Below, in pieces: positions 57,077 to 64,000 of a stretch of 64,000 nt of DNA. The DNA lies in the NCBI GenBank assembly GCA_015178975.1, contig WHVD01000094.1, forward strand, positions 274,441-338,440. Reading direction: 5' to 3'. The notes under the pieces are model-generated. The model saw only the letters and a list, made by a program, of their open reading frames with translations, did not search any database and was not told where the DNA came from. Numbering within the stretch: the stretch's first letter is position 1; each line of letters begins with the position of its first letter. A program made the position numbers and the translations under genes. Source of the DNA: Hysterangium stoloniferum (taxonomy: Eukaryota > Basidiomycota > Agaricomycetes > Hysterangiales > Hysterangiaceae).

Positions 57077-60000
57077 CTATACTAGGTGTCGAAGAGCATC
57101 TGGGACGCCACCCCAAGCTTCCTGTGAGGATCCCCCAAGGTCCAAAATGAGGTTTCCCCATCGTTCCCTTTTTACTCTGAAGGATTCAGCTATTCTCGCC
57201 CGAGTCAAATCACTAGAATTCCTGTACAAGGAGTCGGCCCATCGTCTGTAGGCTTTCTCTCTGCAACGAACGACTGCGCGGACACTAACCGGCGGAGCAG
57301 AAATCCGCGCGAGAAGAGGAGCATTGGGGAGGGGAAACGAAGACGCGGGCAGTAGGGCAGGAACGTGTGGTTGCATGGTGGTCTCTGTGGGAGGCATCAG
57401 GACGAGGGCCTCGAGTAAATCTACTAAGCCAGCAATAGAGAGGACATTCGCTGAGTCTGGGGGCAGACGGTGAAGCTCCACTATGATGTGCCGGAACATA
57501 GAGAGTTTAATCTCCTGTGCTGCTCGTGCAAAGTTCTTCCCCTCTGCGAGATCCTCGAAGGAGAGATAGAAATCCTCCATTATCTCCGACAATGGAGCCA
57601 GACCGCGACAACCCTTGAGGCTCCCTTGAAGGACCGGTTGCTGAAGTACTGGCACGAGCTCTGATAGCACCCTTCTGACAGGAAACTGTTCGGAAGGGTA
57701 GTTGACAGCTACTCGCATCCAGAAAGTTGTGGATACGGGCTCAGTGAGGGGAACCGGGCTGTCAAGGACGGGAATAGGGGATTGTTCTCGGAGAGGAGTG
57801 GTGGCTTTCTGCATCTCCTTCACCTTTCTGCTTGCCAGGGGATCGATGACGTCCGGTGTAGGGGGGTCCAAATCGACATCCATTTGCTCTGGTGGAAGGT
57901 CCTGGATAGGGCTACCCAAGGACACGCAATATGAATACGGAGAGTCGGGAGGGATACCCGGTGACGGTGGAAGTTGGGTCGGTACCGGTATAGCTTTCGG
58001 GGAGGGAGAGAGACGAGGCGCCAGAATCGGGGAAGGTTCACATTGGGCTGAGGGAGTGTGTGTCGGTGTGATGTATCAACATTATCTCATAATATTCTCT
58101 TAATTTTCTTTGAATTATTTAATATTTTCTTTAATTTCTATTGTATTTTTATTATGTTTATTGTGAAAAATAGGCCTTATTCCTTTTAACTTCGCATAAA
58201 TAATAGCATATATGAACTCATATTATGCTATTATATCTTAGTTAATTTATTATAATTTTTAACTAATTATTTATATTTTATTCACTTAGTTATTACCTTT
58301 CGGCACCTTGTGCAGCGCATTTTTGGAGTCATGTGACTTATTACATAAGCCTCCAGTGTCGGGATGTCACACGAGTCACGAATGTGACTACTCGAGTCAC
58401 ACAAGTCACGATTGTGACTACCCGAGTCACACAAGTCACAAACGTGACTACCCGAGTCATTATTAGGTTCCGCCGACTCATCGTTTGCTTCCGTCCCGGG
58501 ACCGCGGCCTTGAACCTTCATGTTCAAGCAAGAGGTTAGAACCCTTGTCTCAGAGAAGGGAATCACATGTTAAACAAAGGGTAAATAATGAGTAGAATAT
58601 GAGGTCATTATGATCTCACTAATGACCTCATAAACTAAATAGTTAGCTAATCATTGAGTTATCAAAATGTATATAAGGAGGGCTAAGTTTCCAATAAAAT
58701 CATCTTATCACACATATTTTACAGTACAGCACAGAAGCTTACCTCATCATCCTAAGGACAATAATAGCCTTAGTCTGATACACTCACTGCAAGCACCTAC
58801 ACTTGCAGCATCTTGAATCTTTGTCAGCAACTCTTGGACTTAGCTAATCATCTAAGTTCCCCAGCCTCACAGCTACCCTTTAGGCTTATTAATTAGATAA
58901 TAAACCTAATAAGTATCTAAGTATCCTTACTGAAATCCCTGCCAATACTAGATTACTCAAGGCCCAGCCCTAAGTTTATTGAATTAATCAAGTACAAGCA
59001 CTCAGATAATCCAATACAATTTATTTTCTCTATTAATAAATTATTTAACACCTTGTTAAATAACTATTAATAGTTACAAATAAGCATACAAGAATCCGAA
59101 GCTCTTATATCAAGTCTCTGCCAGGTTACTGCGTATATATTCAGCTTCCAGCCCCTATTCTCAAGGAATAGTTCTTGTATTTGCTAAAGGAGTCATACAC
59201 AGTTCTGTTGAACCTTTCAATAATCAAAATAAGCATTGATTTGAGTTGTTTAAGCTTCATAGCGCAGCTCATTAATCTATCAGTATTTAAATTACTGGAC
59301 CTTTGCTTGTTTTATTGTTGAAGCTCTGTGACACTATAGCATATATTGAGCTATCTAAGAGAATCCCCTGAATACATTACAGTCGGGTGAAGGATGGGAG
59401 GGGGCCTCGACGTTGGCGAGAGATGTGGGACCGGAATCGTGGAAGGTTCGCATTCCAGTGACTGTTGACTAGGGCGGTGACCCCTCCATACTCTGGATGA
59501 CGGTCTCCGTGTCTGTCTTTGGTTGGTGTCGCTGGTTACGAAACGAACTTTAGACGGGAGAAGGAACCGTTCATGGCAATCCTCTCCCAGAGATCGGATG
59601 CTATACACGCCATTCCTGTTCTCGTCCTCCTCCTCATCCTCGTCCGAGGAAAACTCAATTGGTCCCCTACGGTATCCCTTTTCTTGTTGGGGCAGCGTTT
59701 GACCGTCCCCTCGGGTAAGAACTATGCGTTGCAACTTAATGCGTCGAAGTAGCTCCCAGTCGTAAAAGATGGTACCCTCCTTCTCCTTCCAGCTCTTGGT
59801 TCCCGTCGTCCTAATACAAGGTGTCCCACCCTCGCTATCATCGGTCTCCGCGAAGTCGGCCCATTTCTCTCCCGCGGGGGAAGGATCGGCATGGAAGCTC
59901 TGTTTCCGCATTGCGCTCTGTACTCACGCTGCTGTCGCTTGGAGGGGACTCCTTCTCTTGCTCCCCTTGCCTCCTGTTGACTTCTATACTCAGCACACCT

Positions 60001-60330
60001 TTCTCTTTTGCGGGTGAGTCTCCTTGCGTTGTGTTCTTCCATGAACATTTCCTGCTTCCGCATGCTAGCGGCAACTTCCTCAGATGACGGTCTGACGGAG
60101 GGGCCTAACGGCTTGCTCCAATCCGTACCGGTATTTTTCCCCGGCTCATCACCAAAGGAGAAAGTCGACAGGGGGGTTGATTCTTGGGTACCAAAATTGC
60201 TCTCGACATTGTCTGTACGAGGCACGCGGGTGATGAATCCCCCGCCGGTCGTGGATGTACTGGCTGTCGGGGCTCGCGGGACCTTTTTGAACTTAGGGAG
60301 GACTTGCTTGTTTTGTTGGAATGGGAGCAT
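57077..60330 (-). pseudogene. Extra ORF downstream of pol (ORF3), split by an LTR insertion
   Basis: ATG at 60330 (MLPFQQNKQVLPKFKKVPRA), stop at 57077-57079. The first part (60330 to about 59926) is basic and Gln/Arg-rich with EMFMEEHNARRLTRKRERCA. The frame then changes near 59926-59868, explicable by a 59-nt GT-AG intron (GTGAGT ... GCGGGAG) or by a -1 shift. The second part is acidic then Pro-rich (FSSDEDEEEDENRNG), crosses the insertion at 58067-59381, and continues through a helical C-terminal region (ARAAQEIKLSMFRHIIVELH, then CREKAYRRWADSLYRNSSDL). No zinc knuckle, signal peptide or membrane segment is seen. About 620-645 residues in total without the insertion. Not an obvious env or gag; function unknown. 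Confidence 0.65.
58067..59381. repeat. LTR-like 1315-bp insertion in ORF3, TSD GTCGG
   Basis: Starts TGTGATGTAT and ends ATACATTACA, near-perfect inverted ends of TG...CA type. GTCGG is at 58062-58066 and 59382-59386. The interior is A/T-rich with a TATA-like GTATATAAGG (about 58672) and no coding frame, so it looks like a solo LTR of an otherwise unseen element. Insert plus TSD is 1320 bp, a multiple of three. Confidence 0.88.
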
Positions 60331-60679
60331 TATAGCACGATAAAAGTGGTGAAGTTGAAGATAGAGGGAAGGGCTGTAGATAGGTGAAGGACGTGGTGTG
60401 AAAGATAAAGAAAATTTATGCGAATTTACGTGTACTTTTTTTTTATATATATTGAATTGACACTCCGCTCGGTTGGTCGTTAAATAAAATTCATTAATTG
60501 TGGCCAGGTTTTGGGGAAATGTGTCCGCTGCCAATTAATGGTTGTCCCAATCGACCGAAGGGATAGAAAAATGAAAAAGAATAAAAGCCAACGAGATGGC
60601 TCACTGAATAACTGAGATATTTCTGAAAGGAAGTTACAAAAGAGAGGGAATAGATGATTCCTTGAGCGCATATATCCCG

Positions 60680-63600
60680 TTAAATGTTGAACAGCGCCTT
60701 GTACGCCCTCAGAAGTGCCAGAGCGTTTCTAAGGTCAGTGCTGCTTAACCACGAATCCTCCTCGGGTCCATAACCTTTCCAGCGCACCCTAAATAGCAGA
60801 TGATTTCGCTGTTTCCTATGTCCAACAATAGCTTCGACTTCATATTCTTCATGATCTGATTTCAACTCTCTTAGGTTCTCAAGTTGGGGTCTCGGACCTA
60901 GCTTGGAAGGAGAGGGTTGATATTTCCGCAGATGATCCCGATTAATGACTGGATGCATAGGATACTCCGGGGGAATCTTAAGCCTAAATACTTGAGAGTT
61001 CAATTTCTCAAGGACCTCGAATGGTCCAATCCGTCTTTGTATTAGTTTCTTCCCCGTTCCCTTGACTTCCACCAGTTCGAGGGAGTGGGGGTTCACCAAT
61101 ACAAAGTCTCCCTCAGAGATATCTTCTACAGGTTTTTGCTTCTTGTTATACGCTCGTGCTTGAATCTCTTGGGCTCGAGCGATTGAATCCTGCACCATCT
61201 GCCGATGATTTTCTAGCTCGAGGATCCATTGGTCGGCCATAGGGCTGTCTGATAGTTCTCTAGGAACTAGGGGCTCGTCACCTCCTAGAACTCGAGACAT
61301 TCCTCTTGGGAGGTATCCCATTAATAAGAAGGCCGGGGCGTAGTTTGTGGAACTGTGAACAGTCGAGTTGTATGCGTGAACTACTACCTCAATCCACTGG
61401 GACCAGCTTTCCTTAGCAGAGGCACAATAGGCTCGAAGCATCTGTTCTATGGTCGTGTTCATATTCTCTGTTTGCCCATCCGTTTGAGGATGATGAGCCG
61501 AAGATACCGCAAGGGTGGTACCATAGATCTTACAGACTTCCCACCAAAACCTGCAGGTCCATCTCTTATCCCAGTCACAGATTATTCGAGAGGGCAGTCC
61601 GAAGGGGCTTGCTACCTGTTTGACAAATATTCGTGCGAATCCTTCAGCTGTAAGGTTCGAAAAGGTAGGTATTGTAATAGCGTAACGTGTCAATTTATCA
61701 ACGGCAACGAAGACTGCGGAATACGAATCCTTTCCTGAATCGGGTAGTCCAGTGATTAAGTCCATAGAAACTACCTCGAATGGCCTAAAAGGTACGTCAG
61801 CCGGTCTGAGGGCTCCTTGACGAGCGGTGCGATCAACTTTGGTTTTTTGGCAGATATCGCAGGTACACGCGTACGACATGCAATCTTGTAGCATTCTTGG
61901 CCAAAAGAACCGGTCTTTCATCAGGTTGAACAACCGCTGGCCTCCGGTGTGTGCTCCCTCAAAAGGGTTATCATGCACCAACCTTAGAATCGAGTTAATC
62001 ATGGTTCTGGGTACACAGACTCGACTTTTCCAGTCCGAGTCGCGAAAGTACAGGAGTCGGTTTTCTCCCACGAAGTAGTGAGAAGGAGTAATAACCGCGT
62101 TGGGTGAAGGGGTATCTAAAGCGTAGAGATTCCTGAAAACCGGGTCCTTTGAATAACCCTCTAGAAATTTCTTTATATATCCCTCCTCGATGCTGATTAG
62201 TAGCTGAGGATGACACAATGCGAAGTCGGACTCGTCTTCCTGGTCGTTCCTTATTGCGTTATGAGTATCCCATTCTGACCGTCGGACCTTTTGAGTTACT
62301 CCGAAAGGCTCCATAGAATCGAGTATGGTAGAGAAGACCGCTTTCTTAGCAGGTTCGTCTTTCCATAGTTTTTCCTCAGTACTCTTGTCCAGAGAAGTCG
62401 AGGTGATAGCCTGCAAATCATCTCTAATAGGGCTCACGAAGGCTGGTACCCGAGGGAGTCTGGACAGTGGATCCATGTTGCTGTGAACTCTCCCTGCTCG
62501 ATGCAAAATCTCGAGACCTGGAAATGCAGCGTATATCGCCCCCCATGCGGCTAGTCGACGATTAGTGTTCTCGTAAGATCTAGCCCATTGCAGAGCTGCA
62601 TGGTCCGTAATGAGCAGGACATGTTCACCTTCAATGAAAGGTTGAAAGTGGACCAGTCCCTCCTTTGCTGCTAATGCTTCCCGTTCAGTAGCAGAATAGT
62701 TACGCTCAGCGCTTTTCAGCGTGCGACTCCAATATGCAATGACTCGTTCAACAGTAACTTCGGTCGCCTCAAAAGTGGATCCCCACGAATCCGACCACTC
62801 AATCTCGGGCTGTTTGGTTTTGTACCGATGAACAAAGGATGGCACGTCCTGCGCACAGTCAAAAGCCAATTTGGCTTGGGCATAGATTTTAGTGTCCACT
62901 AAATCTCCTAAAGCCATCTTCTGGACTTGTTGGAGGCAACAACCCAAGGCAAAATCCGAAGTGTCCGATATACAATCGGTAGGGCATCCCACTAACTGGA
63001 TGTCCCAGCACTGGAGCTGATCCTAATGCGTTTTAACATCCTCATAAGCTCGGACATGTTCAGCAGTCCACGTCCAAGGTGTTCCCTTTTTTAGGAGCGA
63101 GAATAAAGGGGACACCATCCATGAATAAAATGGTATATATGCTGAAAAGTAAAGGACCATTCCAAGGAACCGTTGTAGATCAGAAACCTTAGTGGGTGGG
63201 GCCAATTCCAATATAGCGCGAACTTTTTCTTGGTGGGTTGAAAAACCCAGCCTAGATACTTTATGACCCAATAACAATATCGAATTATATCCGATAAAAC
63301 ATTTCTTGGAGAGAGAGTGATACCGGCCGAAGCGATAGCGCCAAGCACCTGATTCAGGGTGAAGCAAATGATCATCCCAGTTCTTAGAGAATATGACTAT
63401 GTCATCGATGTAGACTAAACAAAAAATCCACAAGTAGGGTGCTAAAACTGTTTGCATGACACGCTGAATGTAGAGGGGCCGTTTCTGAGCCCAAATGGCA
63501 TCCTTTTAAATTGCCACAGCCCTCTATGGGATCTAAAGGCTGTTTTGGGCTTATCGTCCTCCAACATTTCTAATTGAGTAAACCCGGCTAGCGCATCGAA

Positions 63601-64000
63601 AGAAGAAAGAACATTTGACCCCGACAGAGCTTGCATAATCTCCGATTGACGTGGGTAAAGGGAATTCGTCTGGAACAGTGAGATGGTTAAGTTTCCGATA
63701 GTCGATGACCACCCGCGGTTTACCATTGCGATATACTACAAAGGCTGGCGCTCCCCCAGGGGCTTTTAGATGGCTCAATGACACCCTGTTCGAACCAGGT
63801 ATCCATTTGCTCGTCTATAACTCTCCTATTGGCAGGGGACGAGGGGAACATAGGCATGGATATGGGCTGGGCGCCCTCTTTCAAGGGGACAGGGACTCTA
63901 CATTCCACTTGCCCTAACCGTCCGTCGACTCCGAAAGCCTTAACGTTCTCAGTCAAAACTGATCTGAGACGTGGCAGGACCTCCGTTGGTATATCCGGTC
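60680..64000 (-). pseudogene. Chromovirus pol: RT, RNase H, integrase, chromodomain
   Basis: RT motifs GKPRVVIDYRKLNHLTVP, GLWQFKRMPFGLRNGPSTF and catalytic VYIDDIVIFSKNW lie in three frames with indels near 63770, 63690 and 63455. From 63457 the frame is open except for one TAG at 63020-63022. The frame 62992-60680 (770 codons) has RNase H (DTSDFALGCCLQQ, TDHAALQWARSYE), the integrase HHCC site (GAHTGGQRLFN ... CTCDICQKTK) and DDE core (SMDLITGLPD, CDWDKRWT, HPQTDGQTENMN), and a C-terminal chromodomain (EVEAIVGHRKQRNHLLFRVR, WKGYGPEEDSWL). Chromodomains can direct integration to chromatin marks. Three RT indels make this copy inactive unless they are sequencing errors. Confidence 0.9.

Larger units (their letters stand above)
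56409..64000 (-). mobile_element. Chromovirus E with an extra 3' ORF, extends past the window
   Basis: Minus strand. From the window end: reverse transcriptase, RNase H, integrase and chromodomain (ending at 60680), about 350 bp of noncoding DNA, an additional long ORF (60330-57077), the purine tract CTGGGGGGCAC (57052-57062), and the 3' LTR (57051-56409). No LTR copy is seen between pol and the extra ORF, so I read one element rather than two in tandem. The 5' LTR and gag lie beyond 64000. It is inserted in element D. Confidence 0.82.

Noticed and set aside
57077-60330. ORF3 as an envelope gene
   Set aside because: No signal peptide, transmembrane segment or cysteine pattern is visible, so an env label is not justified.

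Overview
The window reads as a nuclear contig from a filamentous basidiomycete, most likely an Agaricomycete. The evidence is short GT-AG introns (about 47-60 nt) interrupting almost every credible gene, a fungal-type sesquiterpene synthase, a Git3/cAMP-receptor-like GPCR, and many Ty3/gypsy, chromovirus and Ty1/copia elements, solo LTRs and foldback (MITE-like) repeats. The species cannot be named from the sequence alone.

Layout. 1-5.8 kb: AT-rich DNA, then a decayed Ty3/gypsy element (element A, minus strand) truncated inside integrase, with its 5' LTR at 4701-5819. 6.5-7.2 kb: a 704-bp foldback element. 7.4-8.9 kb: a four-exon Cys/His-rich gene. 10-15.4 kb: gypsy and copia debris carrying solo LTRs, including one LTR nested in another of its own family and one with an internal tandem duplication. 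15.4-20.0 kb: a complete Ty1/copia element with 211-bp LTRs and target-site duplication (TSD) ATTGG. 20.2-25.7 kb: an unrecognised spliced gene or remnant and a 1.3-1.5 kb inverted duplication. 25.7-28.9 kb: a gypsy gag remnant split by a solo LTR (TSD TCTGT), a MITE, and a composite foldback holding two further foldbacks. 29.5-39.9 kb: the metabolic part, with a broken proline-iminopeptidase-type hydrolase, an intact six-exon sesquiterpene synthase (33103-34535, minus), palindromic tRNA-like repeats, and an intact two-exon hydrolase (38963-39899, minus). 40.4-52.9 kb: the least transposon-rich part, with a PB1-domain protein carrying a long acidic minisatellite, a small acidic ORF, a GPCR with a long cytoplasmic tail, and an unrecognised 217-residue protein. 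53.9-64.0 kb: a second gypsy element of family A (element D, plus strand), broken by a minus-strand chromovirus (element E) that runs off the window end.

The most unusual item is element E. Between its pol (ending in a chromodomain) and its polypurine tract/3' LTR lies an additional long ORF on the same strand. That ORF is split by a 1315-bp LTR-like insertion with a perfect TSD (GTCGG). Insertion plus TSD is 1320 bp, so the flanking reading frame is the same on both sides.

Two processes shape the repeats. In the elements checked, premature stops are largely TGA where arginine CGA is expected, and the copia 5' LTR differs from the 3' LTR at four CpG-to-TpG/CpA sites, which suggests deamination of methylated CpG. 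Several elements are inserted in others, giving a relative chronology: gypsy D before chromovirus E, and E before the LTR in its extra ORF.
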